Positions 40,624-50,923 of a stretch of DNA of 64,000 bases are shown here, in pieces. Position 1 is the stretch's first letter. Each line of letters begins with the position of its first letter. Location of the stretch: positions 930,001 through 994,000 of the forward strand of contig NZ_JAIVKJ010000002.1 of the NCBI RefSeq assembly GCF_020524885.1, written 5' to 3'. This DNA is from Microbulbifer elongatus. GTDB lineage: Bacteria > Pseudomonadota > Gammaproteobacteria > Pseudomonadales > Cellvibrionaceae. The notes under the pieces were generated by a model. It did not search any database, was not told where the DNA came from, and saw nothing but the letters and a program-made list of their open reading frames with translations. Made by a program: the position numbers and the translations under genes.

Positions 40624-41577
40624 CTACAGCCAACCCTTCTTTTTGAAATACAGATACGGCGCCATGCCCGCCATCAGCATCAACATCAGCGCCCAGGGAT
40701 ACCCCAGTAGCCACTCCAGCTCCGGCATATGTTCGAAGTTCATGCCATAGATACTGGCGACCATGGTGGGGGGGAGGAAAACCACGGCGGCGATGGAGAA
40801 GATCTTGATGATTTTGTTCTGCTCGATGCTGATAAAACCCTGGGTGGAGTCCATCAGGAAGTTGATCTTCTCGAACAGGAAGGTGGTGTGGGACATCAGG
40901 GTGTCGATGTCGCGCAGGATGCCCCAGCAGCTTTCGCGCAGTTCCGGGTCGTCTTTCAGGTGGCGCTGCAGGAAGGCGATGGAGCGCTGGGTGTCCATCA
41001 GGCACAGGCGGATTTTACCGTTGGAGTCCTCGAGCTTTGCCAGGTGGTCAATGGCTTCCTCGAGGTCGGCTTCCTCGTCTTCCAGCACCAGGTGGCTGAC
41101 TTCGCCCAGGGTCAGGTAATTGTCCTCCAGCGCATCGGCGAGGTTTTCCACCTTTTGCTCGAACAGAAGAACCAGCAGTTCCTGAGCGTTGTGGGCTTCC
41201 ACCTGATTGCGGCGGGCGCGCATACGCAGCAGACGGAAATCGGCCAGTTCGTTGTCGCGCACGGTGATCAGGCGCTGGGGCTGGAGGATGAAGGCGGCAG
41301 TGGAGGTATCGTGTCGCCCCTCGCTCTGGGTCAGGTAGAGGGAGTGTACATGGATGCCTGCCGCATCAATGAAGTAACGGGCGGAAGACTCGATTTCGTC
41401 GATGTCGTCGGATTCCGGCAGTTCGGTGCGCAGCAGCTGCTCCAGCAGATCACGCTCGTTCTCTTCCGGATCCTGCAGGTCGATCCAGGCGGCATCTTCC
41501 AGGGGTTGGCTTTGGTAGTCGCTACCCGCGTAGGTTTCTTTGATCTTGCCGCGTTGGATCTGGAACAGTCTCAGCAT
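40624..41577 (-). CDS. corA: CorA-family divalent-cation transporter
   Basis: 317 residues, standard length. A large acidic N-terminal cytoplasmic domain (YFIDAAGIHVHSLYLTQSE, LITVRDNELADFRLLRMRAR) and a long helix lead to two C-terminal membrane helices; the pore signature YGMNFEHMPELEW follows TM1 (FSIAAVVFLPPTMVASI). C-terminal KKKGWL is basic as usual. It moves Mg2+ (or Co2+/Ni2+) across the inner membrane. It stands alone. Confidence 0.95.
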   Translation of the reverse strand: MLRLFQIQRGKIKETYAGSDYQSQPLEDAAWIDLQDPEENERDLLEQLLRTELPESDDIDEIESSARYFIDAAGIHVHSLYLTQSEGRHDTSTAAFILQPQRLITVRDNELADFRLLRMRARRNQVEAHNAQELLVLLFEQKVENLADALEDNYLTLGEVSHLVLEDEEADLEEAIDHLAKLEDSNGKIRLCLMDTQRSIAFLQRHLKDDPELRESCWGILRDIDTLMSHTTFLFEKINFLMDSTQGFISIEQNKIIKIFSIAAVVFLPPTMVASIYGMNFEHMPELEWLLGYPWALMLMLMAGMAPYLYFKKKGWL

Positions 41578-41745
41578 TCCCGCTTCCCTGCATTAGGTAT
41601 GGGTTATCGGATTTTTACCGGGTCATGCCCCGGCTTAGTGCGGAATGGTGTCAGGCTGTCGGTAACAAATCAATTGCCGCCAAGTTGCCGCCACAAGAGT
41701 GGCGGCGCTGTTCACAAAATCGGGCTGGTCGAATTTTATGCGAAT

Positions 41746-42183
41746 CTAGAGCCACGTCGGCAATTCTGCGCGAATTTTCTCAGTGTCGCAGGTTGTGAGG
41801 TTCTTGCGCGATTCACCGGCAATGGCGGCGAGACAGGGGGAGGTCATGGATGTGCGCAGACTGCCGGCCATTGAGGGCTCCGCGACGATATATAGCCGGT
41901 CGAAGCGGCCTTCCTGACGGCCTTTCTCCAGGGTGTGCGCGATTTCGCGGGCGAACTTCTGCGCGCCCTGTTTGCGCAGACTGGTGGGCTCAGCCATCGC
42001 GTGACGGCCGAGACCGTAGCTATCGAAGCTGCGCCCGGGAGCGTCACTGAGCAGTTCCTGCCCTTTCATTCGCCCTTCCGGGTAAACCAGAGATTCTATT
42101 TCGTTGAGTGCACCTGCACGTTTTTCCGCTTCAAATACGCGGGCATGAGTATGGTTTGCTACTAGAACCCAAGCTTTTGACAT
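41746..42183 (-). CDS. Host-attachment-protein family (Host_attach) protein
   Basis: 145 residues, ATG at 42183. MSKAWVLVANHTHARVFEAEKR is the family start. FAREIAHTLEKGRQEGRFDRLYIVAEPSMAGSLR is the conserved middle. C-terminus ends AELPTWL. The family was named from an Agrobacterium attachment phenotype and has an eRF1-like/baeRF relationship; its real function is unclear. Divergent from the CBS gene. Confidence 0.88.
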   Translation of the reverse strand: MSKAWVLVANHTHARVFEAEKRAGALNEIESLVYPEGRMKGQELLSDAPGRSFDSYGLGRHAMAEPTSLRKQGAQKFAREIAHTLEKGRQEGRFDRLYIVAEPSMAGSLRTSMTSPCLAAIAGESRKNLTTCDTEKIRAELPTWL

Positions 42184-42351
42184 GGTCGTTCACCTCTGAT
42201 TTTTCTGCGTGTTACCGCGTTGGGTTTACCTTCGAATGGTAGGGCGGAAGCAGTCGTGATCGTAGGCTTTACGTTGGTCTCACCGGGCTCGCTGTTCACT
42301 ATCCTTTCTCCAGACAGACGCAAAAATCTATCGCCAGATGGGAGGTGGGAA

Positions 42352-42768
42352 ATGAAAGTCGAGCAAGCCATGCACCGGGGCGTTACCTGGTGCTCCCCGG
42401 ATACCTCACTGCAGGAAGTCGCTCAGCTACTGCGGGACCACGATGTGGGCGCCATTCCGGTGGGTGAAAATGACCGCTTGATCGGCATGGTCACTGACCG
42501 TGATATCACCTGCAGGGCGGTTGCAGAAGGTTGGGACTTAGGCAGCAAGTGCGCCCGGGATGTAATGACGGAGCATATTGAGTACTGCTACGCCGATGAA
42601 AACATGGAACAGGCCATCGACCATATGCAAGCATCGCAGATCCGCCGTTTGCCGGTGGTGGATGGGGCAAAACGGATGGTGGGCATGCTGAGTATGGGAG
42701 ATATCTCCCACTCGGTAAACGATGATAGCTGCCAACGCTATGCCGCAGCCGTATCGGCCCATCACTAG
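42352..42768 (+). CDS. CBS-domain pair protein
   Basis: 138 residues from ATG at 42352, with GGAGGTGGGAA upstream; the longer frame further 5' is ignored for that reason. Two CBS domains: MKVEQAMHRGVTWCSPDTSLQEVAQLLRDHDVGAIPVGENDRLIGMVTDRDI, then RDVMTEHIEYCYADENMEQAIDHMQASQIRRLPVVDGAKRMVGMLSMGDIS. Stand-alone CBS pairs bind adenine nucleotides and act as energy or redox sensors; partner unknown. Confidence 0.9.
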   Translation: MKVEQAMHRGVTWCSPDTSLQEVAQLLRDHDVGAIPVGENDRLIGMVTDRDITCRAVAEGWDLGSKCARDVMTEHIEYCYADENMEQAIDHMQASQIRRLPVVDGAKRMVGMLSMGDISHSVNDDSCQRYAAAVSAHH

Positions 42769-43147
42769 GGTTTCATGAAGGCGTCACGTTAGCGGTTACG
42801 TCTTTTTTAAGAAAAGACGTCTCTTCGAAAAAAGGTGTGTATGCGCTCACTGCGCCAGCTAGTGGGCGTATTTCATGGTCTTTGCACGGGCTTTGAGAGG
42901 AATTTAGGTGTACTTTAGGTGCAAGCGCACTTCGTTTGTACTGGGCTGACGTATTTGGGAGCTCAAAAATACACTTATTGCTCGGGACTACTCGGGACTA
43001 AGTGGTACTGTTTCTCGGAATCTTTTGACAAGGTTTGCAAGGTGGCCCACAGGTTGCAAGGGATATGGCGTTAATCGGTCAGTGTATTACCTGTTAGCAC
43101 CTGGGTGCTTTCAGTGTGGCCAACCTGGAATATCACGAGCGAAAATC
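42769..43147. other. Intergenic region before secreted protein gene
   Basis: About 380 bases. A hairpin ACGTCTTTT...AGAAAAGACGT (42806-42828) follows the CBS gene by 37 bases and could be its terminator, though the T-run is inside the stem. A short direct repeat CTCGGGACTA occurs twice near 42978-43000. Nothing else recognised. Confidence 0.5.
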
Positions 43148-43864
43148 ATGTCTCAAAGAAATACGCGCCACCCTCTTCTTGCCTCCACCGTATTTTGTCT
43201 GTCACTCGCACTCACCGCAGTCCTGTCCCCGATGGTAAACGCGAAAGCTAGTGCCAGCTGGCTGGGCTACGGAAGTGAGGACCCGGTTATTCGGCTGGCG
43301 GTAACTCCGGTAGAGATTCATATTGATGCACCGACCCCCATGACTGGGAACAACCTCGAGCTGCTGCTTGCGCTCTCTGGTAGCGAAGGCGGTCTGGGAG
43401 GATTGCGGGAGAAGGCGAGCCGAGAGTTCAGTCTGTATCTGGATCAGCAGGTGCAGGAACGGTTTGGCGAGTTTTTCGAAGATGAGCGGGTGCACCTGGT
43501 AGATAGCCGAGCACCTCTCACCCTGCACACCAAATTTGACATCGCCATTCGCCAGAAAATTCTCGATATTTTCAGCAGCAAAGACTTTGACCTTGAGAAG
43601 GGTACCATGACGGCCTACGGGACTTTCCGTTACCGTCTGCAAGGCACATCGGGTGCGCTGGTCCTGAAAGAGGGGACCGTCGATCTTTCTGAGCTGAAAC
43701 TGCGTGCCCGCTACAGTACTCGCGCCCCCAAAGATGGTGGCGTTGTCGAGGATACAACTCGCGAGGCTACCGAGCGTCTGCTGGCGGATATGGCGGAGGA
43801 AGTGCTCGATGAGATCGAAGATGCGTTAGAGGCTGATTCTCTGTTGGAGTTGGCCCGAAGATAA
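43148..43864 (+). CDS. Secreted protein of unknown function
   Basis: 238 residues from ATG at 43148 with signal peptide (MSQRNTRHPLLASTVFCLSLALTAVLSPMVNAKA). No recognised family. The mature part begins with beta strands (VIRLAVTPVEIHIDAPT), continues with a helical part (FSLYLDQQVQERFGEFFEDERVHLVD), beta-rich FDIAIRQKILDIFSSKDFDLEKGTMTAYGTFRYRLQ, and a C-terminal acidic helix with many Glu (ATERLLADMAEEVLDEIEDALEAD). Probably periplasmic. No operon partner. Confidence 0.75.
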   Translation: MSQRNTRHPLLASTVFCLSLALTAVLSPMVNAKASASWLGYGSEDPVIRLAVTPVEIHIDAPTPMTGNNLELLLALSGSEGGLGGLREKASREFSLYLDQQVQERFGEFFEDERVHLVDSRAPLTLHTKFDIAIRQKILDIFSSKDFDLEKGTMTAYGTFRYRLQGTSGALVLKEGTVDLSELKLRARYSTRAPKDGGVVEDTTREATERLLADMAEEVLDEIEDALEADSLLELARR

Positions 43865-43905
43865 GTTCGGGCCGGTTATCTTATTCCCGGTCGATTCGCT
43901 CTACT

Positions 43906-44286
43906 TCAACGAATGATTGGCTGGCCGCGGTACATTCTCTGTGGAGGGGTGGGGGTTCCTCTGCCATCGTGTAGTGCCAACTCCTCTCCATAGATCATCT
44001 CGTAAATATCCTTTTTCCCCTGTTCCTGCAAAACTTTCTGGCCCCGATACAGGCGCTCGGGCGGCTCCTCCCCGGTCAGGAAGGGGCTGCCTTTCAGGGC
44101 TTCCAGTTGGCCAATTAATGACAGGGATTCTGCATCCTTACTGCGGTGCTTGAGTTCGGCGAGTTGCGTTTCAAAGTCAAAGTCCGAAAAGCGCAGGTTG
44201 ATATCGAACTCTGCCTGAATACGCTTGCGTAATTTACGCAGGGTGTTGAGAGCCTGGGAGGTCATCAGCCACTGGTGATCGGTCAT
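43906..44286 (-). CDS. Small conserved protein with duplicated YRGQ motif
   Basis: 126 residues. N-terminal helices (QALNTLRKLRKRIQAEFDINLRFSDFDFETQLAELKHRSKD), then two copies of a YRGQ motif: EPPERLYRGQKVL (~80) and PPQRMYRGQPIIR at the C-terminus. YRG repeats occur in DUF4278-type proteins, but the match is only the motif. No membrane segment. Convergent with the 43148 gene. Confidence 0.65.
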   Translation of the reverse strand: MTDHQWLMTSQALNTLRKLRKRIQAEFDINLRFSDFDFETQLAELKHRSKDAESLSLIGQLEALKGSPFLTGEEPPERLYRGQKVLQEQGKKDIYEMIYGEELALHDGRGTPTPPQRMYRGQPIIR

Positions 44287-44531
44287 CGAGTTTCAGCCCT
44301 TGTGTGATTTTTATGCCTTTTCGGTCGTTGCTTAATAACAATTGAGCAAAGTGCGGGCCAACTTTTCGTTGCGGTGAACTTTTGGGAGCAGGGCCCGGCT
44401 GCCTTTGGGAGCACCAGTAGAGTGCAATTAGGCGACAGCTGCCCTTGGGGTGTGCAAATGCGCGGCGTCAGGGAGTATCGATCTGTTAAGCTTTGCCACA
44501 GACTCGGCGCTCGCCGGATAACAAACAATGA

Positions 44532-45668
<1,137 letters not shown>

Positions 45669-45680
45669 GGTGACCTGAGC

Positions 45681-46523
45681 ATGGTAGAACTTGTCAGCAA
45701 AACCCAGAGTTTCGACGGCAGCCAGTGCCAGTACAGCCACCGCTCGGAAGTACTCAATTGCGAGATGCGGTTTTCGATATTCTTGCCATCCCAGGCGGAG
45801 AAAGATCAGCGCTTTCCCGCATTGTATTGGCTCTCTGGACTGACCTGCACCGATGAAAATTTTTCCCAGAAAGCGGGTGCCCAGCGTATGGCTGCGGAGC
45901 TGGGTATTGCCCTGGTGATACCGGATACCAGCCCCCGCGGCGATGATGTGGCGGATGATGAAGCTTACGACCTGGGCAAGGGCGCGGGCTTTTATGTGAA
46001 TGCCACCCAGGATCCATGGAAGCCGCACTACCGCATGTACGATTACGTCGTGGAAGAGTTGCCGAAACTGGTTGAGCAGCATTTTCCGGTGAGTGATCGC
46101 CGAGCGATCAGTGGCCACTCCATGGGTGGACACGGTGCCCTGACGATTGCGCTGAAAAACCCTGACAGCTACACCTCGGTTTCGGCGTTCAGCCCGATTT
46201 GTAACCCTATCGCCTGTCCCTGGGGAGAAAAAGCGCTGGCTGCTTACCTGGGGGCGGATAGGGCGCTTTGGGAAGAGTACGATGCGACCGCGCTATTGAG
46301 CCGTGCGACGGAACGGCTGCCGATTCTGATATCTCAGGGAGAAGATGATCAGTTCCTGGAAGAGCAGCTGAAGCCCAGTGCACTCAAGACCGCCGCTCAG
46401 GCGGCGGGATACCCGCTGAAGCTGGAGTTTCATGCGGGCTACGACCACAGTTACTACTTTATTGCGACATTCATCGAGCAGCACCTGCGCTTTCACGCGG
46501 ATTATCTGCTGCATAACGATTAA
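45681..46523 (+). CDS. fghA: S-formylglutathione hydrolase
   Basis: 280 residues, standard length. Esterase-D family alpha/beta hydrolase: nucleophile Ser in [12 protein letters not shown], oxyanion motif [14 protein letters not shown], Asp in SQGEDDQFL, His in [10 protein letters not shown]. It releases formate and glutathione. Forms an operon with frmA; no FrmR-type regulator is adjacent. Confidence 0.95.
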   Translation: MVELVSKTQSFDGSQCQYSHRSEVLNCEMRFSIFLPSQAEKDQRFPALYWLSGLTCTDENFSQKAGAQRMAAELGIALVIPDTSPRGDDVADDEAYDLGKGAGFYVNATQDPWKPHYRMYDYVVEELPKLVEQHFPVSDRRAISGHSMGGHGALTIALKNPDSYTSVSAFSPICNPIACPWGEKALAAYLGADRALWEEYDATALLSRATERLPILISQGEDDQFLEEQLKPSALKTAAQAAGYPLKLEFHAGYDHSYYFIATFIEQHLRFHADYLLHND

Positions 46524-46555
46524 GGTTTCAAGCCCGCAAACCTGCTCCTGGGGAT

Positions 46556-47167
46556 TTAGTATCCCCAGGGTGCCGGTGGTGTTGCCACCGGCTTGGTCAG
46601 GTCAAACTGCACGCGAAACTCGCGCCCGTTGGGGCGAGTAAGCTCATAAATGAAATGCTGGTTCGGGTGAATCTCCATTGCCCAGGTATTTTCCAGTGAC
46701 GCGTTCAGTCCTTCCCGCTTGAAAGTGCTGATGGATTCCTCATCTACAGGAAACTCCTGACGGTTCTCCGTTCCTTCGCTCGCGGTATCCCCGCCATACA
46801 TGGTCACAGCATCTTCAGTGCCATCTTCGTGGCGATGATCGTGCTTGAGTCGCAAGCCGTCGTTGGTACGCGTCAGGATCCAGGTGCGGGAATGGTCATC
46901 ACCCACGTGAAAGGGGATGCGGATTTCGTTTTGGGGGGCGTCGCAGCCGCGAACATGCATCACCAGTTCCTTGCCCTCAAAGGGATCCTGCTGATCGGAG
47001 CGCGGCTCGTTTGCAGTAATTTTTCCCGCGAAGGCCTTTCCGCAGTAGTCGGCGATATGTGCAAGAAAAACATCGACGGGCTTTTGCTGGGAAGGCTGCG
47101 GGGTGCAAGCAGAGGCCAACAGCGCGCCAAGGAAAAGAGCTGGGGCCTTACTGGTCGGTTTAATCAT
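46556..47167 (-). CDS. Putative lipoprotein of unknown function
   Basis: 203 residues from ATG at 47167. Signal peptide with lipobox-like LLASAC (Cys ~21) followed by TPQPSQQKPVD. The mature domain has conserved-looking GCDAPQNEIRIPFHVGDDHSRTWILTR, LKHDHRHEDGTEDAVTMYGGDTA and LTRPNGREFRVQFDLTKPV. No family assigned; probably membrane-anchored in the periplasm. Located between fghA (convergent) and the FrnE-like gene (same strand, 57 bases upstream). Confidence 0.75.
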   Translation of the reverse strand: MIKPTSKAPALFLGALLASACTPQPSQQKPVDVFLAHIADYCGKAFAGKITANEPRSDQQDPFEGKELVMHVRGCDAPQNEIRIPFHVGDDHSRTWILTRTNDGLRLKHDHRHEDGTEDAVTMYGGDTASEGTENRQEFPVDEESISTFKREGLNASLENTWAMEIHPNQHFIYELTRPNGREFRVQFDLTKPVATPPAPWGY

Positions 47168-47224
47168 CAAGGTTAGCCGTGTAGGTGTAAACAAAGACAC
47201 CGGAGAAGTTTAGGACAGGGCAAT

Positions 47225-47878
47225 TCAGGTAGCAGATTCTGTGAGCTGTTGCAGTTGCCGCTCAAATTCACTGACTTCCTGGGCACCACTGATAGCGTAT
47301 TCGTGATTGAACATAAACAGGGGGACGCCGCGGATTCCCTGCATCAGCAGTTGCTCTTCGCGGGCGAGGGTCTGCCGGGCGATCGCCGTATCGTTTAGTG
47401 CTTGCGACGCTTCTTCCCGGTCAAGCCCAACGGCTGCCACCGCATCAAGCAGTACGCTCTCGTGGTTGAGGCTTTTGCCGTGGGTAAAGTAGTCCTCAAA
47501 TAGCTGCATTTGCAGCTCGGTCTGGCGTCCAGTGGGCTCAGCCCAGTGCAGCAGACGGTGGGCATGATTGGTGTTGTAGATGCGCATCTCATCGGAGAAG
47601 TTAAAAGTAAAACCCAGCTCGTGGCCGATCGCTGTCAGCCGTTCTCTGTTTTCTGTACTTTCCTCATTGGAGATACGGTATTTGCCAGTAATATGCTCGC
47701 GCAGGTTTTCTCCGGCCTCCACCATTTCCGGGTTTAACTCGAAAGGATGCCAGACGATATTGAGGTCGAAATGATCGGGGAATTTGGCGAGTGCCTGCTG
47801 AAGGCGTTTGTAGCCGATGACACACCAGGGGCAGACGACGTCAGAGACGATATCGATTCTCAAGTAGGACTTTGTCAT
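47225..47878 (-). CDS. frnE: FrnE-like DsbA-family oxidoreductase
   Basis: 217 residues, ATG at 47878, no signal peptide. Thioredoxin fold with CPWC in VSDVVCPWCVIGYKRL, typical of FrnE/2-hydroxychromene-2-carboxylate isomerase-like DsbA proteins. GIRGVPLFMFNHEYAISGAQ is the cis-Pro region (GVPLFM). Cytoplasmic thiol-disulfide oxidoreductase, probably oxidative stress related. Confidence 0.9.
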   Translation of the reverse strand: MTKSYLRIDIVSDVVCPWCVIGYKRLQQALAKFPDHFDLNIVWHPFELNPEMVEAGENLREHITGKYRISNEESTENRERLTAIGHELGFTFNFSDEMRIYNTNHAHRLLHWAEPTGRQTELQMQLFEDYFTHGKSLNHESVLLDAVAAVGLDREEASQALNDTAIARQTLAREEQLLMQGIRGVPLFMFNHEYAISGAQEVSEFERQLQQLTESAT

Positions 47879-48220
47879 CGCAATCGGCCTTCTTTCTTCA
47901 TTATGTTTATCGGTATCTCTACATAATGACCGGGGATTTCTGGCGTGTAAATATACTTTAGCTACACGAAAGATACGACCTTCCCTGGGGTGCTACCGCC
48001 CATCACGCCCGCATGTGAGTACTCACTAATGTCTGGGGGCTGAGCTGGGGCACCTCTCCCAGTTTATGCGATCCCCATGGTTTTGCCGGTATTGCGGGCG
48101 TTGGAAAGGAAATAATGTGACTTGGTAGACACTAAGTGACAGAGGAAGACTCCCCCTGTGACAGCTGGACACTATCGATATCCCAATTTATCGATATCCC
48201 AATTTTATGGCGCGCGAAGC
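47879..48220. other. Intergenic region downstream of BON gene
   Basis: No gene. TTTATCGATATCCCAA is repeated directly at about 48174-48207. Other than the terminator listed next, nothing stands out. Confidence 0.5.
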
Positions 48221-48246
48221 AAAAAAAGGCCGGAGCAAGACCGGCC
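48221..48246 (-). terminator. Terminator of the BON gene
   Basis: On the minus strand GGCCGG-tcttgct-CCGGCC is followed by seven T (48227-48221). It lies about 65 bases past the BON stop codon. Confidence 0.85.
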
Positions 48247-48309
48247 AAGGGATGGGGTGGTTGGGGGACAACATAAGATCCTGTGAGGATTATTCGCTCT
48301 GGCTCTAGA

Positions 48310-48678
48310 TTAGCCAGAGACTTTCAGTTTGTTCTCCACTTTTTCAACACCATTGGTGTTGCGGGCAATGGCTTCCGCAAGGTCTTTCTCTGCGCCGGAC
48401 TGAGCGAATCCGCGCAGAATGATCGTGCCGTTTTTCGAAGAAACATCGATGTCTGTGCCCGCGATCTCTCTATCCATGAGCAGGCGCGTCTTGACCACGG
48501 TGGCGATTTTCGCATCGACATACTTGCGGTTAATTTTTTCGCCGATCGGTTCTCGATTGGCGATTGTCAGCTTGTTGTTCACGTTCTTTACACCATCGAT
48601 ACTGGCAATAAGCTCCTCAGCAAGTCGACGATCAATATTACTTTCAACCTCACCGGTGAGCAGACCTTGGATCGATGG
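48310..48678 (-). pseudogene. BON-domain protein lacking its 5' end
   Basis: The open frame from 48678 to the stop at 48310 encodes two BON segments: LLTGEVESNIDRRLAEELIASIDGVKNVNNKLTI and IATVVKTRLLMDREIAGTDIDVSSKNGTIILRGFAQSGAEKDLAEAIARNTNGVEKVENKLKVSG. OsmY-like BON proteins normally begin with a signal peptide and the first half of BON1. Here an in-frame TGA precedes the frame, and the only later start is GTG at 48582. A 15-bp inverted repeat (48687-48730) sits right at the break. Most likely truncated; a product from 48582 with one BON domain is possible. Confidence 0.65.
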
Positions 48679-48686
48679 TCAGACTC

Positions 48687-48730
48687 TTTGGTGTATTGCC
48701 GCCGTGAGGATCCACCGGCAATACACCAAA
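48687..48730. repeat. 15-bp inverted repeat at the BON break
   Basis: TTTGGTGTATTGCCG (48687-48701), 14-base loop, exact complement (48716-48730). No T-run on either strand. It could be a terminator remnant for the upstream small lipoprotein or the scar of the event that removed the BON 5' end. Confidence 0.7.
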
Positions 48731-48754
48731 ACTCATTCCACCCGGTGTTCAGGG

Positions 48755-48952
48755 TTAGCAGTCGGTGTCTTTGGCGTTTGCCTCTTCTTTGACATCTTCA
48801 CACGCGTCTTCGATGGCGTTGCCGGTACCAGTGATCGTTTCATCGATGGACTCACCGATAGACTCCGCGGTTGGCTCTTCACTGCACGCGGCGAGGCTGC
48901 TCGCGATTGCTACAGACATTGCCACATAAATAATTTTGCTGAAATTTTTCAT
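48755..48952 (-). CDS. Small acidic lipoprotein
   Basis: 65 residues. Lipoprotein signal MKNFSKIIYVAMSVAIASSLAAC with lipobox LAAC, followed by a short acidic chain (EEPTAESIGESIDETITGTGNAIEDACEDVKEEANAKDTDC) with two further Cys. Small entericidin-like or stress lipoprotein by size; no clear family. AGGAG lies seven bases before ATG. The neighbouring BON and DUF1328 genes are also of stress type. Confidence 0.75.
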   Translation of the reverse strand: MKNFSKIIYVAMSVAIASSLAACSEEPTAESIGESIDETITGTGNAIEDACEDVKEEANAKDTDC

Positions 48953-49046
48953 ATTGTTTCTCCTGGTCTTCTAATAAGATTTCTGTAAAACGTGGATGGA
49001 TGCAAGTAAGTTATCAATAGTTTTGCTGGGACCCTGGAATAGCAGT

Positions 49047-49223
49047 TTACGGGCGAGGGCCTCGCCCCCTGATGGCACCGGCAACGAGCGCGGTTAACCA
49101 CAAAACAATGAAAACAAAAAAGATAATTTTTGCGATACCTGCAGAAGCGCTGGCAATTCCTCCGAAGCCGAATAATGCGGCGACCAGTGCAATGATCAGG
49201 AATGTGATCGACCAACCGAGCAT
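49047..49223 (-). CDS. DUF1328 small membrane protein (YtjA-like)
   Basis: 58 residues from ATG at 49223, with AGGAG seven bases upstream. Two membrane helices: [19 protein letters not shown], then [20 protein letters not shown] continuing into [13 protein letters not shown]. This is the DUF1328 signature. Typical companion of BON/entericidin-like stress genes, as here. Confidence 0.88.
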   Translation of the reverse strand: MLGWSITFLIIALVAALFGFGGIASASAGIAKIIFFVFIVLWLTALVAGAIRGRGPRP

Positions 49224-49561
49224 TTCTTTTCTCCTGTGTGATTCGATTCATCTATGAGATGTACACCGAGGTCATCGCAAGGGGTGTACCAACTTTATAC
49301 AGGCCGCGTGGTTGCTGGATATCGGCTGGTTTTGCGCGAATTTTGGGCGGGGATGATCGCCGGTAACAACTAAGTAAACCTGCAACTTTTTCATGGCACT
49401 GTGAAAAATTTACCGGGTGGTGTCTGCCAGTGAAAGGTAGAGACCCAGAAAAGCCGGGTTTCGCGCAATATTGCGTGGCATCAAGGCGGGATTTACCTTG
49501 GCACCCAAGTTGCACCTTCTATACAGAATCACGATTTTCACTGTAAAACAGCAGAAAAACG
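49224..49561. other. Intergenic region between DUF1328 and mscS genes
   Basis: About 340 bases, divergent. It must contain both promoters. Inverted segments CTTTTTCATGGC/CACTGTGAAAAA near 49387-49410 are weak. Nothing else recognised. Confidence 0.5.
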
Positions 49562-50803
49562 GTGCTTGCAAATATGCACCTGCGCACTGGTCTTGGAGTT
49601 TTAAAGCGGCTGCTCATTACGCTTGGCCTGTGCCTGGCGACTTCTATTGTTGCTGTGCCGAGTTTCGGGGTCTCCAGCTTGGTTGACACTGCCGAAGCCG
49701 GAATGAACGGGTCCGAGGCGGAGAAAACACTGAGTAACAAGCAGTTGGATCAGCTGATCAAAATCCTGGGAGACAAGGAGCAAAGAGAGCAGTTCATCCG
49801 TAATCTGGAAGGGTTGAGGCAGGCGCAAGCCGAAGTGTCCAGCGAGAATCCGCTTGCCATAGCCGATACCACTCTTCCCGAGGAGGCCGCTAGCCGACTT
49901 GTGGATAAGTACGGAGAAGTGCTGGATGGAATGGGAATCAGCGCGAACAACGCCATCAAGTTCTCGGTGACGTTTGGGATGCTATTTTTCCTTACCATCA
50001 TGTCCCTGCTGGTCGTATTGTCAGAAATCGGCGTTGATGTAATGCCCCTGTTGGCGGGTGCTGGTGTACTGCGTATCGCCATTGGTTTCGGTGCGCAGAC
50101 CCTGGCCAAAGATTTTCTGGCGGGCTTTACGATTCTTATCGAAGATCTTTTGTAGGTGGACGATGTGGTTACCGTAGGAGGGCCGACGGGTATTGTTGAG
50201 AGGATTACCCTGCGCAAAGTGGAAATGCGCTCTCTGGATGGGACTGTGCATACTGTCCCGTTTAGTGAAATCAGTATTGTGGATAACCTTACCAAAGACT
50301 TCAGTTATTACATGCTGGAAGTGGGGGTAGCCTATCGGGAAAACACCGATGAAGTGATCTCCATCCTGCTCGATGTCGATCGGGAGCTGCGTGAGAGTGA
50401 AGAGTACGGACCTTCCATTCTTGACCCCCTGGAGGTTCTGGGTGTGGATCGATTTGATGATAGCGCCGTGGTGATCAAGGCGAGAACACGGACGCGGGCC
50501 CATGAAAAATGGTTTGTCGGCCGAGAATTCAATCGCCGTATGAAGTTGGCGTTTGATGAGCGCAATATTGAAATTCTCTTCCCCCATCAGACTCTGTATT
50601 TCGGCGAAGCGAAAGATGGCCAGGCGACTTCAGCAGATATCCGGGTTCTGCCTGCCGAGCGGAACCAGAATGACAGTGAACAGAAGGGAGAGAGCGGTTC
50701 GGTTGCAGAAACCTCCAGTGCTGCTAGCGCGAAGCGTGATGCAGCCCCTGATATTCGCGCTCGTCGTTCTGACATTGTCGGTGAGGGGCAATACGACGAT
50801 TAG
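49562..50803 (+). pseudogene. MscS-type mechanosensitive channel split by an amber codon
   Basis: Two directly adjacent in-frame pieces, 197 and 215 codons, are separated only by TAG at 50153-50155. The first starts at GTG 49562 (or ATG 49574) with a signal-like helix and ends ...PLLAGAGVLRIAIGFGAQTLAKDFLAGFTILIEDLL, the MscS pore helix. The second continues VDDVVTVGGPTGIVERITLRKVEMRSLDGTVHTVPFSEI, the MscS beta domain, to a Ser/Gln/Asp-rich tail. The codon before VDDVV is a variable residue in MscS proteins, so one substitution explains the break. Either a pseudogene, read-through or error. A separate second protein from GTG 50156 lacks a ribosome-binding site. Confidence 0.8.
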
Positions 50804-50923
50804 TATCGGTGGTCACCCGTTTAGTCAGGGCAAGACTGCGCTCAGTTTCTTGACGGCCAACTACAAATTCCCGGTGATTTATGTCATTTTTACCGGATAT
50901 TCTGAGTAGCAGTCGAAGTAGAT

